From Armillaria gallica (lineage: Eukaryota > Basidiomycota > Agaricomycetes > Agaricales > Physalacriaceae), in assembly GCA_037576215.1 (NCBI GenBank), contig JBANDB010000012.1:62001-126000 (forward strand): DNA of 64,000 bases, in the 5' to 3' direction. The notes beneath the pieces were generated by a model that had not been told where the DNA came from, did no database searches, and worked only from the letters and a program-made list of their open reading frames with translations. The position numbers and the translations under genes are program-made. This document shows positions 24,468 through 36,659 of the stretch, in pieces (position 1 is the first letter of the stretch; every line of letters starts with the position of its first letter).

Positions 24468-24945
24468 TGGGTCATTATCACTATCATCATTCACTACCTA
24501 ACATTTGACTCAGGAACAATACCAATACCTTATAATCACTGATTCACTGTCGCTACCGCTAGTATAAAGAATTGAATCCAATTTATGCTGACATGTCCAT
24601 GGAAACCATACAATTGGCGGAGCTTTGCTCCGTCGGGTGAGCCAGATTCGCAATGCACCCTGGAATCCACCTGGTTGTGAGCTGCAGCTCTGCCTGGTGT
24701 TGCCGGATTCGGTACTTCCACTCTCTGGTTCACTGAGCGCTCCAGACTTGAGGCTTTGCACCGCTATCCTGACTCTGGGACCTCTACAAGTCGGCCCCCA
24801 TTCTCACGCCACTTTCCCCTTTGGCCGTTCGATTCCCCACCTGCGAAGCCCAAGTCTCAGACAACCCACCGTATACGCAGGTATTCACCACGTATCCGGT
24901 GTACACTACTCTACTATTCCCTCTCAAGCGAGACTTAGCTTATCA
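24468..24945. other. 3' non-coding tail of the DIRS-like element
   Basis: No coding signal. It ends in the inverted copy of GATAAGCTAAG (24934-24944), next to sequence homologous to unit 1 near 9522. Confidence 0.45.
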
Positions 24946-26498
24946 TATTTTCTGCCGTATAGGGGACATACACGACGAACGACAGGATCAACTAAGCAAG
25001 CGCGTTCCAGCACAGCTTCATAGTCGGTCAGACTAGTCAAGCACTGACGCAAGCATCTCTTCTGCCACCATCACCTCCATTGCTTGACTCGTATCTTGCA
25101 TATCGGCTCTTTCGTCATTCTGTGTTATCCTTCTGCCCCAGTCGCAGTGATGGGCATAATCCAAGGCCGAGTGGCACAAATTGTTGGACGACGATTGTTG
25201 CCGTACTTCGTCGTCCCTTCCATCAGTGCTATACGGTGTGTATGCTACCAATCAAGGGATGCAATGCTCACGATAGGTGTAGCTAGTGAATTCCGCGCCG
25301 ATGTCATCATCCGAGACTGTTCACAACGCGACGCGACGACCCTCGAACACGCATCGGAAGTAATAACACGGAGCACAAGTGTGGCCCATTCATCCGCTAG
25401 GCTCGCCTAGTGTGACAAACGGCATCTGAATTCACCTCTCAGCGCTCAGCTGGCATAGGTGACCGTCGCAAGACGAATCGAACTCGGGTACGATTCTTGT
25501 ATGTCGCTGCCATGGTAGAAGAGTGCATCTATGAACTCAGTATCTGTGTGTGTGCTTACATTGCTTTTTCCTTTCAACTCATTCTTACATAGCCTGATGG
25601 AACGCGTTTCCAGTACTAAAGACAAACTCTTGCAAGAACGCCACCAGAAGGAATGTGCATATGCGCCTGGAATTCACCGAGCCAACATGTGCTCTTCTGT
25701 TCCCGTACCTTGGTAATCCAACACACTCGTGCAGAAGAGGACTGCTGCCAGAGTGTAATTACCGTTTGCGTGTCTAGTGCACCTCGTTCGGGTCTTGGAT
25801 AATATGCTACAGGTTGCATTTACTTCCAACCAGGCGATCTAATGCTCATGATTGGTGTAGCCGGTGTCTTTTGGGCCATCCAATTATCACATCGACCCTC
25901 GAACCCTTTAGTCAGATGTCCCAAGCCTACGCCGAGGATTAAAAGTAAAGACCTTGGCTTGTTTGCTTGCTAGATGCACCTACAGTAGGAGAGTGTCAAA
26001 CGATATCAAACATGGTTTCTGCTCCATGCTAGTTTAGTCGACCTTCGCGCAAAGACCTAGAGTATGAAGGCGAGCGAGGTACATATATCGTATATCATTG
26101 AAACCATAGTGCTGACTTTGAAGGATAGTGTATCTGCGGAGTAATATCGTTTGCTTCTAGTACTTCTTCCTGTAGACTGTCCTTACATCAAATCTATGTT
26201 GTCGACGTCTGTCAGTTCCGATGGGAGTGACACAAAAGAAACGCCCATATATACTCTCTAAATTGATCTAGGCCACATGTCCTCTTCTTTTTTAGTGCTT
26301 AGGGTTCCGCTCTTGTAGCAGAGAACTCCAAAAAAGTATAGTTACCCATCAGATATCCATCATGGTGCTGGTATGGTATTCATAAGTCATCGATCACCAT
26401 TGAATGTAGCCATATGACTCAGGGGATGTGGCTACTTTTCAAAGGGGTGCTTGTTACCTTTTTGTTCTCCCGTCCCTTGAGATCGAACCCTGCCCAGG
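24946..26498 (+). repeat. Tandem repeat unit 4, left part
   Basis: Resumes the array after the DIRS-like insertion. From 24990 it is collinear with 9838-11345 of unit 2 at roughly 88 percent identity by eye. It contains no recognisable gene. At 26498 it is cut by the 12.76-kb KDZ block and continues at 39267. Confidence 0.75.
26492..26498 (+). repeat. Left copy of candidate 7-bp target duplication
   Basis: GCCCAGG, repeated at 39260-39266 on the far side of the KDZ block. The homologous position in unit 2 (11325-11345) has two overlapping CCAGG motifs, so the exact duplication length is uncertain. Confidence 0.55.
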
Positions 26499-27059
26499 CA
26501 CCCCATAATTGGGCGATAATCAAATAAAACCTTTGATTAGAGGGCGGCTGTATTGTAATAAAGTACTATAATTGTAGTTCGTTGTAATCTATCATTCACC
26601 TTTCATTATAGGCAGTTTCTAGTAGGCCTATTCGAGGGCCTGGAGCACCGTCACATGCTATACCTCGAGCTCATTGCCTAGCATAGTGAGTGCGCTTGTT
26701 GACGTCGCGAGTCATTGCGTGGCGCGCCAATTACTGTTTTTGCTCTTAGGATCTACCAGAGATCTATATATGTGCTGGTTTTGGCATCCTTGTCCCTTGG
26801 CTCTGATTTCATCACTGGTGGTGCCTTCCTTTGTGATCCACTTGTCAGACACGTGACGGATAGGTTTCCGGACTTCCTTCCCTTGGTCAGACTCCTCCTG
26901 TGCACTATGTTTTCTGCAGAAATTCTCTTTTGACATTTCAGTTGTCCGTTGTCACCTTATATTCTCGAATATGTTTTTCTGTGTACTTTTTTCTCTTTGA
27001 TTTTTAGTCATGTACTTTTGTGACACATATCTATGTTCATATTTTTCTCACCACAAAGA

Positions 27060-30000
27060 TTACATAGGATCATCTGGCGTCGATTCATCTACAGGAACAT
27101 CCGCTGACCGATCTACCAGAATACCCCGATTCTTGGGATGGCGTCCCCGGACCACTTTAGGTACATCACCAGTGGCATTCCACCTGGCAACCGGCAACCA
27201 CATCTGCTCTGCATGGCTTCGAATTTGCTGCCGTATGTCAGCCTGTCGCAGCACATATGCTCGCTCCCCAGGTGAAATATCCATCCGTGATGCACATTGC
27301 TCCCACTGTTTTTGCTTCGCTGAAAAGAACAAGAGCGTACGCTCCATTTCCATTAACATCAATGTGACCTCCTCATCCCAGCGATGAGTGCATGCACGAG
27401 CCTTGCACCACTCGATCCGCAGAGCTGTGAACAAGGTTAGTCAAATCCTCGTTAAGCAGGTGATAACGTACCCTTGTTCATCTCTTCCTCATCGGTCGTA
27501 TGATGATGGATTCACCAGATCCAGCTGACATGCCGTGTACCCTCTGTATCATTAACATCACCTTCATCGAGGGCCCAGATATCCTCGTCATTGAGAATAC
27601 GTAGTGCCCGATCCCACCCATCCTTCTTCTTTCCCATTGCTGATACCCCCATCCCCTCATGCAAGACTGCCAAGCGTTCCTGCAAAACCCTATATCTTGC
27701 TGCTGCCTCATCGATGATCGCAACAACACTCTTGACGGTGGTATTTGCTTGAGTCTTCAGTAACTGGCCTGTGATATGGCGGTTCTTGAACTTATAGATA
27801 TGAGAGCGATAAAGAAGTTGGCGGCACATTGTCATCAGACACTCATACGCCTCAGCCTCACGCAGGCGGAATTCACAGTCTAGAAGCTTGAGAGTTTGCG
27901 GTACGCGGCCAATGACAGTACTAGGCAAAAATAGCAGCCAGTTGACCACTGCAATCACAGTGTCCGTGATTTTCTTCTTCTTCCTGCAGCGTTTGGACTT
28001 CGATGCCACCGCCGCTGCTGCCTCTTCAGCCTCTTCAGCCTCCTCTGCTGCTGCCATGGCTACTTGAGTGGCATCTCTCCATTCCGCACGAAGAGGCTTA
28101 ACAACTGTGACGAGCGACTCCTGTATTGTCACCCACACATCAATCCGCTGTCTGAGGCTATTCAGCCTTTCCATCACCTTCGCACATTGTCGGTCTGTTG
28201 AGTGAGGACCCAGTCCCGCATGTAAACGCTTAAGTCGATGTCTGCAAAGAGAAATCCCATCAAACAAACCGCCTCTCATAGCCCTCTGGAGACGTACTGA
28301 TGGTTTTCAATCTCCAAGCCTTGGAAGATCATTTGGCTTGGGCCTACGTCATTTTTAACTGATGGCCGCATGGTCTCTGCAGTTTCAGGTTCCTGGTCAT
28401 CACCGTCTAGCTCAATCGGTGTCTCGAGCTCCTGCGCCTCCTCCTGTGCGAGGACAACACGCACGCTAGCTTTGGTTAATTCTTAAATGGAGAACAAAAA
28501 GCGGCGTGAGGAGTAGTTCTGCAAGTTAGATGTAGGATGACTTATGGGGTACAGTAGTTTCAAAAGGATTTTGTAGTGCAGGATTCTGCTCCCATGCCTC
28601 AATAACTATTGTCCACTCTGTGATGTTCCGCTGAGGTAAGGACCGCGTGAACTCAGCAAAGATCGCAGCATGACTGATCCTCACTGGGATGGCCTCTCGC
28701 ACGCCCTTCAGGAAACTCAACGCTAACCAGAACTTATCTATGAGAGCACGATACAGGAAAGAAACACGAGATCATACCTAATAATATAGACTTCTGCCAA
28801 TTGTAATCTGCCAGATGATCGTTGATGGTATCCAGGTACGAGCCTGGTCCCATATTCTTCACGCTACCTGCAAGCCGGTTGGTATGGTCCCATCCACGCT
28901 CCGGTGCCTCCCCATCAGTTTGGCCCATGTACGGTGTCTTCCAGAATGAATACTTTGCATGACATCAAGGGATATGAGCGGGCAGGTGGAATTTGGGGAC
29001 AAGGAATGTCATTTGGTTAGGCCCTTGCGATGGAGTCATGGATGCGGGATAAATGGCGATTCTCTCGAAGAGCTTCTTGGACCATTGACATGCAATGTCA
29101 TACGACACCACAATGCGCTTTGGGGAGTTCTGTGCGAGTCGGTTCAAAAATATGTAGTCCATACGAACTTGTCTAGAATGATGTCAGTCTCCAATGACCC
29201 AGATTCCACTGGCAAACTTACTCCTCACCGACATCCAGCACAGTAACGGACGCTGGGTTCTTGCAGTCGTGTCGTGTGCAATCCACTGTCACGATGCCAC
29301 TCGTCGCTATCCCTTGGGCTCGGCGTCGTGTTGCTGACTTAACTGCATCATGTTGATTGCAGTCACTTGGGTCAAAGGGTACTCGGAAGCCATATTCCTT
29401 GACGTGTTTGCGGAAGCTGTCCTGCTCTACAAGGTATACCCCACCTTTATTGAGGCTCGGATCTTTGCAACTGGTGGAAGCTGTGAATCGGACGAGGCGG
29501 AAGTTTGCATCAATAGCGACGAAGAGAGAGTGCCACCATCTAATCGGGTATTATTAGCCATCCTCCAAAAAACAATGTATGAATGCATACAGTTTGTCTG
29601 GGTCATTTTCCCATCCTGGCGGCATGTTCAGGCCAGGCCAAGGACATGCGGGACATTGCACGGCCAGCGAACCAGGGGCGAAGTTTAACCCTGTAGTCAT
29701 TCCGCTACCCATGAGATCCTTGGGCAACTTGTCCAGCATGCGCTTCAGAAGCTTGATATGCCGCCACTCGCAAACCATACGCATCCACGCACTGACTTTA
29801 TTCTGGTTCGGACATCAGCCTTGTCATAGAAGAGCTCAGAGAGCAACATACCATTGGGGTGGCCGTACCGGTGTTATCTGTCAGCTGTGCCATGGTATGG
29901 TAGAACTCATAGCCCATAACTTTCGACATGAAAGACAAGACCTGGAAGATCTCTAGGGCGCGAAATGTAGCTACAATCTGGGGAGCCACAACTGTGGATG

Positions 30001-30887
30001 GGAACAGGCGCGCACGCAACAGCTGTTGCCAGCGGGGAAGAGCCTTGATGCAATCACAGAAGTCGACAGCAAGCATCTGGATACCTTCGAGATCAATGAC
30101 TTGGAGTGTGGCGGGGGAGGTGCAAATGCATGCCTGGTCCACGTCGTGTCCGAGAGCCATACGGAAACCTTGAGCATAAAGGCTGGACTTCACAAAGAAG
30201 CTCCCATTCCATTCCTTCAAATTGAGTCAATGGTAAGATAATGGTAGAACAGGTCATGAACACACTTGAATCATATGGAAAGGGTTTGCATAGTGTCGCT
30301 GCACTATGCACTCGCTACAAAACATGAATTGTTCATAACAAGATAGACACCAGAACAGGGTCTCTTCATTTTGGCAGCCAGCACAGCGCGTTGAATCTCT
30401 CAATGTTGGAGCCTCGTGCCGCAAAAACTCCTCTAGAAACTGAGGGACGAGTGGAAGCCAATGGCGAAGGTGGGGTTCGTCCTAAAAATGAACAAGTTGA
30501 CAGTTAGAAGCACACATCAAAAATAGCACTACTGACTGTGCAAGGCTTGGGAGGTTTGTTCCGACTGGGATCCATTGCCTTGAACTCCGATTCATCACTG
30601 TCAGAGTCTGATTCACTGTCGGAAAGCGGCTGTGTGAAGTTGTTGAAGGTATCGTCGTATCTGTATTCATCTTGAGGCGCATGATTGCCTTGGGAGAGAT
30701 TCGTCCATCTGTTCTTCTCTGGTGATTTCAGCAGGGCAACGTATGATGTGCAAGCTCGATGAGGCTGGTGTCCTAGATTGGTATTGACTTCGACATCAGT
30801 GTGACGATGGACAACAAGTGTAGGTGATGGGGAGCGATCTAGGTCTTCCTCTTGGAATTCGACCGCACGGCTCCTTTTCCTGACCAT
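27060..30887 (-). pseudogene. KDZ (Kyakuja-Dileera-Zisupton) transposase with CxC2-type cysteine cluster
   Basis: A multi-exon gene on the minus strand from ATG 30887 to TAA 27060. The N-terminus is acidic and Ser-rich. Next comes a CxC2-like zinc cluster (30300-30480: 'CAGC', 'FWCLSC', 'FCSECIVQRH'). A region with 'AVDFCDC', 'LLRARLFPST' and 'EWRHIKLLKR' follows. The RNase H-like catalytic core holds Asp in 'VAIDANFRL' (about 29505), Asp in 'SYDIACQW' (about 29100) and Glu in 'GEAPERGW' (about 28890). A helical C-terminal region ends the protein. Introns with good GT/AG signals include 29540-29590 (51 bp), one near 29785-29835, one near 30200-30250 and one near 30481-30540. Only two lesions are seen: TGA at 28965-28967 (after 'LPAHIP') and TGA at 27512-27514 (after 'SWIW'). 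Both fall where relatives have Arg or a similar residue. The junction near 28464-28530 has weak splice signals. Confidence 0.85.
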
Positions 30888-31038
30888 TTGTAGAACACAA
30901 CAGGGACAGTGACGAACCCAAGAACAACCTGACCTAAGCACCCACGTGAGGACCGCCATTTCCAAATTTTACTGAAGTAAATTTATTTATTAGTATTGAT
31001 ATGTAGTATATCAATAACTATTAACAATTTTAAAAGAA

Positions 31039-31512
31039 TTAATGAGTAGTGTCAGTGTCGCTAGACACCATCTTCTCCGTCATTATCTTCGCCCACTTCT
31101 CCAACGTCATAGTCTCTGTAAGTGGAGGTAGGGTCGCAAGCCATTTCTCCACGTACGAAATCAACTCCACCTGATTCCTCTTCAAGATACACTCGCCGGG
31201 CACATCACTGTACACAGACACTCACCTGAAATACTCCAGATCAGATGAGGTTGCAGAAGGCTCCTTGACCGTTCCAGACTCTGCCTCGGATTCCCCATCA
31301 CGACACGACGCTGCTGACACAGATACCGTGCTGTCTGTAGACGGCTGGTTCTGCAAGAATTTTTCCCAAGCGCCGCCGCCATCTGTGTCCAACCAATCCT
31401 CAAGATGCTGGAAGATGATAAGCCTAAGTGACTACAAAGAAATAAAAAAGAGGAAACTCACTGTCTGCCAGCGTCGATACGTCTGCTGGTATTCAGGCTG
31501 GGAGGGGTACAT
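31039..31512 (-). pseudogene. Small two-exon gene of unknown function, one TGA
   Basis: Starts at 31512 (MYPSQPEYQQTYRRWQ) and has an intron at 31408-31461 (GTGAGT...CTTCCAG, 54 bp). It then runs in one frame to TAA at 31039, interrupted only by TGA at 31222-31224. The product would be about 140 residues, acidic and Ser/Thr-rich in the middle, with a helical Lys-rich C-terminus. It lies upstream of the KDZ gene in the same orientation. I do not recognise a domain. The family looks like short proteins I associate with agaricomycete KDZ loci, but this is from memory. Confidence 0.45.
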
Positions 31513-31716
31513 AAAACACTGTGGGTACGTTGATGTGCTCGGTAACGGCGAGTGGCAAATGGACTAGAGGCTGGCAATGAACACCAACAACACTAAACCA
31601 ATCACTAACTCTACACTTATCACCAATGTATTGAATTCGGGCGTTTCGAGTACGATAGAAGCACTCTGCAGACTTCAATAATCAAGGAAAGTTGTTTAAA
31701 GACATTTTATTTCGTT

Positions 31717-32778
31717 ACTAGTGAGCTATACAAGCGTACTACTCGCACTAGTGGGGTTTGTAAGACACAATTGGATGAATAGTGACTCGACTTGAGCTAC
31801 TGCGCTCGCTCTGACTGGGACTGCTTCAAACTAGTGGCTCTCTTGGCCCTATAATGTCTTACAAGTGAATAAACACTTGACTAGTCGCTTTCTAGGCAGA
31901 CTAGTGGCGCTCTTGGCCTAAGAATAATACTTTAAACTTCGAGAACTCGCTTGAACTAACTTCGAAACACTCTTGGCCTTTGCAGGACACAAAAGATTGC
32001 TCTAAGACACTTCTATTCACTCAATGCTATGGGTAACTTAGTGACTAGTAGCCGCTTCGTCGAGGTTAAGCACAAAAGCCTTTAATTGGGGCACTAGATA
32101 CTGACTAGTAGGTCACAATTGCAGGGATGGCTTGCCTGAGCCGCACGTGCGCCTATTCTACTACTTATATACTGACAAACAAGGTACGATTGAGATATAA
32201 ATAACTGACTAGAGGGGTATTATTGATAAGGATTTCTTGGCTAGTCACGAATAATGGTGAATAATCACGCAATAGTCGGTCTAGAAACGATCGCTTGCTG
32301 ACTAGTGAGCCTAGGAGCTCCGCTAGCGGTGGTATTCCGTGTCCTGGGCCCAGCGACGCTCCACTAGTGCCAAGGATAAATGACTAGCCAGGCGAGCATG
32401 CCTGTAACAGCTGTCGATCGTGATCGAAGGCACAGCCCGGCTATACTAGTACCGATCGCAATGGATCTGTATCGCACCCGGCGGATCTACCGCAAGGTTA
32501 ATCCATTGCTAATTCATTTCTAAGTCCTGTTTCGAGATTGCCGCGTGACTAGTTAACCTGACTTAAGCGTTTATGCCCAGAGCGGCTCGCTAGTGACCGA
32601 ACTTCACGAGATTTGTGTCCTCTGCTTCTTGTTTGGTGCGCTAGTCGCGTTACTTGTCCACTAGTGGCCGTATTCACTTAGCCCTGTTAGCATTCAAGTC
32701 ACTAGTATGGCCGGCTGGTAGATTTAACCCACTAGTGGTATCGCATCTAAGTCCTGGCTCTACTAGTCGCATACTAGT
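31717..32778. repeat. Array of 16 ACTAGT palindromes in 1.06 kb
   Basis: Exact ACTAGT occurs at 31717, 31747, 31830, 31880, 31900, 32044, 32104, 32301, 32363, 32445, 32548, 32660, 32701, 32731, 32762 and 32773. Chance expectation is about 0.26 in this length. Near matches (GCTAGT, ACTAGA, ACTAGC) add to it. Spacing is irregular and flanking bases vary, so this is not a simple tandem repeat. The segment has no coding potential. It may be a multi-site protein-binding region, for example subterminal transposase sites, but its role is unknown. Confidence 0.85.
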
Positions 32779-32813
32779 CTAACTATCAGCTTCGAAGCCT
32801 CAGCTATAGTCCT

Positions 32814-33152
32814 TTAAGTATCACTAATGTAAGATAGATATGCAATAGTATTATTATAAAATCGCAAAATCTGGGTGTGAACGCGTAGACGGCGTATCAA
32901 CGTTTTCTCCCACCACAGCATCAACCATTGCCAAAACTCCTGCAGGGTGTCCTCTTTGATGGCTTTAAGGTAGCGTGGTATGAGACGTCTCAGATGTTGT
33001 ACCATCTGAGGCTCCAAGACGTCCAAGGAATGATGGATCTTTCAAAATATTCAGTTGTATGAGACTCACAAGGGCTGTGATGGACTACTCACCGCTCGAG
33101 GAATGCATAAAGGACCATAAATGTCATAATTGTCAGGGGGAGGACTCGACAT
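32814..33152 (-). CDS. N-terminal gene fragment, unknown function
   Basis: Two exons: 33093-33152, starting MSSPPPDNYDIYG, and 32814-33038, joined in phase over a 54-bp intron (GTGAGT...TTGAAAG). The second exon is helical and Trp-rich ('LQEFWQWLMLWWEK') and ends at TAA within 40 bp of the ACTAGT array. The predicted 95-residue product looks like the N-terminal part of a longer protein whose remainder was lost at the array boundary. Family not identified. Confidence 0.4.
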
Positions 33153-33159
33153 TTTCGTT

Positions 33160-34020
33160 CTGAACCCTGGCTGATGGACAAGGATGGAAGAGAGGCAGGC
33201 AGTCGACTTCGAGGAAGAGAAAAGAAGCGTCTCCACGGTACGTGTACACTGGAGCCTATTGTACGTGTACAGCAAGGTCGTTGCCACCACACATGTGAGC
33301 GAAGCGATGACGCACTGAGCATTGACTTCAATGCACTGAACAGGGGCCTTCATTGACACAGACAAGAAGTATGTCGGCCGTCCAGCCGCAATATCCATTC
33401 ACATTCTGGGAGATCTAGGGCCAGACATGAATAAGAGAATGAGCGGAATATGCTGAGGATGTACCTGCTGAACACACCAGAATGACCATGAGATTTTGCT
33501 TGCCTGGAGAGAGGGAGGAGCCATAAGAAAGGTATAAAATGATTTAGTAGCCAGAGTCGCCAAGATTCCTGGGCCTCAAGGTTGGTTCAGCTGGGGTGGT
33601 AGCCTAGGTCACTGGGGACATCACAATGGCTTTCTGCATGCCCTTGGAGGTGCATGCTGAGGCGGTAATGTACCTTGAACGAGGACAGACCAGGCCTAGC
33701 GAAAGTTAGAACTCATGAAGGGTAGCAAGGAAAGACGTCTTGCATACCAGGAGCTCCAACAAGCTAGAGGTTGCCGCAGAGGTAAGGGGAAACTCATAAT
33801 GCCTAGAAGAGGTATACATGACCGATTTAACGAGACGACGGTCCTGGATGCGCACAATAATTGCCCAGCATGCTTGAGGGACAGGATTCGGAGATGAGGT
33901 ACAGTGAGAGGCTGAGGATGGGGGAAGAAGAGAGCGAACAGTACGTTTTGGGGGTTTCGATCTGACGAAAAGGCAAAGTTGATCCAAAGCGGCATTAACA
34001 GTGTGACTCACCTTTGCCTT
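33160..34020. other. No gene recognised
   Basis: Short frames on both strands overlap one another and have no consistent splice signals or domain motifs. It lies between two divergent gene fragments inside the KDZ block. Confidence 0.35.
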
Positions 34021-34034
34021 TCATTCGCCTCATC

Positions 34035-35400
34035 GCACATGGCACGCCCCAAAAATACAAGACTGCCGAGGAGAAGCGACAGGCTAAGCGAGAGAATAAC
34101 AACCGCAGCTATTCTAAGCACATCTAGATCTCTAGGCCAGATGCATGGCTGACTTATGTTATTCTAGAAATCGCGAACAAATCTCTGATTGACGAAAGGA
34201 GAAATATCGGAAGCAAAAACATCGGAACAAGCATTGCAAGTGGGTGCCGATTCATCTGTTTGTTATGCCCCACATTGATCTCCCCTCTGATACAGTTCAG
34301 TGCACTCTCAGTCTACTCGTAAGCCCAAGGATACAGCGGTGACTTCCATGACTTCCAAGGCTACCAAGGACACAGAGTCGGTTGAAGATAAACGTGTGAG
34401 AAGGTGCGTAGTACAACAACTTACTGCCCAGTCCATTCACTCAATCAAGGACCTTGCCAGGGATCTTTTCAATTTGTGGGCTCGTTCATCTCAGGTCGAG
34501 CAAGACTTCAGTGCCCTTGTGCATAAGCAATCAGTCCATGACTATCTTCGAGGTCTCACGTGATTGTACTGTACTGGTTCTGACATCGAAATGGGCAGTA
34601 CAACAGTCTTCTCCACTCCGTTAGATGAGGCCAACGCTCTGCAGGACGCCCACTCCCAGATCCTCACTGAGGTATTGCAGATCGATGGATGTGGCGAGGT
34701 CTATCATGCCCTTCAATCTCTGGACGGTTCAATCGGCTTGTTAGTCAAATCGTTGGAGGATATTTACTGTTATGCAATGGAGGGACCAGCCAAACTGTTG
34801 AAGGCATACAATAGGTGTACGTTGCATTGGCAATCACTCTAGCATACACTATTAATTATTATGTGTCCTACGTCACCTTCTTACGTTTGCTGGCCCGGGT
34901 ACCACCGAGCGACTATACAGTTACTGGTCTGCCGGGATTTCTTCAACGCCGCGGACCTCACAACGATTCATACTGTGCTAAGCATGTCAGATGTTGGACC
35001 GCTGTCCCGTACGATGTCTCTGGAGCAAATTCGACGGTGTGTATAGGTGCTTAGTAGTTCAATGTTTTGTAGACTAACCAGCTGTCCAGACGTGTCGCCA
35101 TCATGGTTGCTCGCCATCTTCTCAAATGGCGAGTTCGTCAACCAGAGTATTCATACCCAGGGTTCGCACTCTCCATTTGATTTGTTTTTGCTGAACTGAA
35201 ATCCGCCGTGTAGATCCGCCGTTTCCGTGTATCTGACCATGGACCCAAATTTCCGTCTCAAAAATCTATTGCGATCCTACATGCATAGTCACGACTCGCT
35301 ACCCTCACCAGCCTGCACCCAGGATGATTGACGGCGAGAGTGGCAAGAGGTTTCTAGGCCTCGGACATCATTAAAAATAAAACCTATTTTTAACCTGACG
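34035..35400 (+). pseudogene. Degenerate multi-exon gene with basic N-terminal motif
   Basis: The first exon encodes a very basic stretch (TPQKYKTAEEKRQAKRENN, then RSYSKH), a signature I recall from abundant agaricomycete proteins of unknown function. A second basic piece (KEKYRKQKHRNKHCKW) follows near 34200. A longer frame, 34300-34830, is helical and continuous except for TGA at 34561-34563. Further probable exons reach about 35330 ('RVAIMVARHLLKWRVRQPEY', then 'SVYLTMDPNFRLKN') with one more in-frame TGA near 35327. Frames between the first exons do not join cleanly, so there is at least one lesion or a lost splice site. No function can be assigned. Confidence 0.4.
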
Positions 35401-35735
35401 TGCTCTATTACTTGTCAAAGTCGCCCTGAAAAATTTAAATCGTATGATGCGAAGGTACCTTAGTCTGAATTTTTTTACCTGTCTGCTCTTTTTCCATTCG
35501 GTCTTATATATTGACATGAATAAAATGGGTATCAAACACAATTTATTTTGGAAGTAAAGACAGACTACAGTGAGCTACAAGACAGAAATATGTAAATAGA
35601 TTTTTAATAGATTTCTTGGGGGATCTACAGGAGCGGAGAGCGAGATACATAGCATGGTGATAGCGAGATTGCAGAAAGGACAACAGGTACAACTAACAAG
35701 AAGAAAAGTACGCTGAAAAGGAAGATATCACAGCC

Positions 35736-36379
35736 TCATGGAAGAACACGTACAAGGCCTGCAGCCATCGCGTCGTTGTACACCCATTGAGCAGCTTCCC
35801 TGTTGGGGTAGCGGCGGTAACATGCATGCGCTACCCTGGTGACGTGTGGCTGGACGAGAGACCTGATTCCCAAATGTAAGTAATTTTCAATGGCAAACAA
35901 GGGAATGAAACTCACCATGACGAGAAGATGCCGACTTGACGCCCAGCAGTTATGACATACCAGGCAGACATAGACTGTCTGACGTTATATGCTCCGCAAG
36001 CAGAGCAGTGAAACCCATTATGAATGGGGGCAACGTGGGTGCTACCAGCGGGGGAGATACTATTTGCAGAGGCAGTGGCTGCCGAAGCCGCAGGTGGGGC
36101 TGCAGGACAAGACGATTAGAACAACAGAAAAGAGATAGAGCTGCAAAAACACGTACACATGGGATTGGTGGTCATGGCAGCATCCTCTGGGGCCTCAGCG
36201 GGAGTAGAGGAGGGCTCACCTGGAAGAGAACAGTCAGGGCAAAAGAAGAAAAAACTATGGAGGGTTTAAATACCGAGCATTAATGCCTGGATGGCATCGA
36301 GGAGAACACGAAGTGCTTCCGGGGTGATGACAGGAGCTGGTGGGCTGCGGTCAATGGCTTTGCCTTTATCTGTGGCCAT
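35736..36379 (-). CDS. Viroplasmin / RNase H1 N-terminal-like domain protein
   Basis: Four exons from ATG 36379 to TGA 35736, with introns 36220-36273 (54 bp), 36100-36156 (57 bp) and 35863-35915 (53 bp). All have good GT/AG ends and join in phase. The product is about 160 residues: a Pro/Ala/Ser-rich N-terminal part, a single Cys-x2-Cys pair ('FHCSACGAYN'), then a compact C-terminal module 'AWYVITAGRQVGIFSSW' + 'RYPNREAAQWVYNDAM'. This has the layout of the caulimovirus viroplasmin / RNase H1 N-terminal fold (Tyr-x-Val...Gly-Ile-x-x-x-W...F/Y-x-x-x-x-A...A). In this family the domain binds RNA/DNA hybrids or dsRNA. No lesion was found, unlike its neighbours in the block. Confidence 0.65.
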
Positions 36380-36659
36380 GGCGATTGCTGGGCGATTGTC
36401 AGGAGCTTTAAAACAAATGGAGACAAGCAGATTGATGTTACTGGTACCGATGGGACCTGTTAGAATTAAAGTTTAACTGTATCACGCTGTATAAATAGGA
36501 CTGTGGGACAAATACAAGCTAAAAGGATAGGAACTGTACAGTTACACGGCATTTGTCACCAAATGCCAGGAGCGGCTTGGGCCATGTAATCAATTATATT
36601 ACTCAAAACAGTACGCGCCACAAAGCTTATCATGGAAAATAACTAATGGATTGTTCTAG

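Larger units (their letters stand above)
19352..24945 (+). mobile_element. DIRS-like retrotransposon (gag, RT-RNase H, tyrosine recombinase)
   Basis: A 5.6-kb insertion into repeat unit 3: its left flank matches unit 1 up to about 9520 and its right flank resumes from about 9522-9838. It encodes a gag-like protein, a reverse transcriptase with RNase H and a tyrosine recombinase in that order, as in DIRS-like elements. The ends carry GATAAGC-type inverted motifs: GATAAGCC/GGCTTATC at 19357-19389 and the 11-bp GATAAGCTAAG at 19394-19404, whose complement is at 24934-24944. No target duplication was seen, as expected for recombinase-mediated integration. The copy is dead: there are four in-frame TGA codons in RT and recombinase, while gag is open. 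Confidence 0.85.

Noticed and set aside
27010..27387. Plus-strand 125-codon ORF opposite the KDZ gene
   Set aside because: Shadow of the KDZ C-terminal exon, which has domain support on the minus strand.
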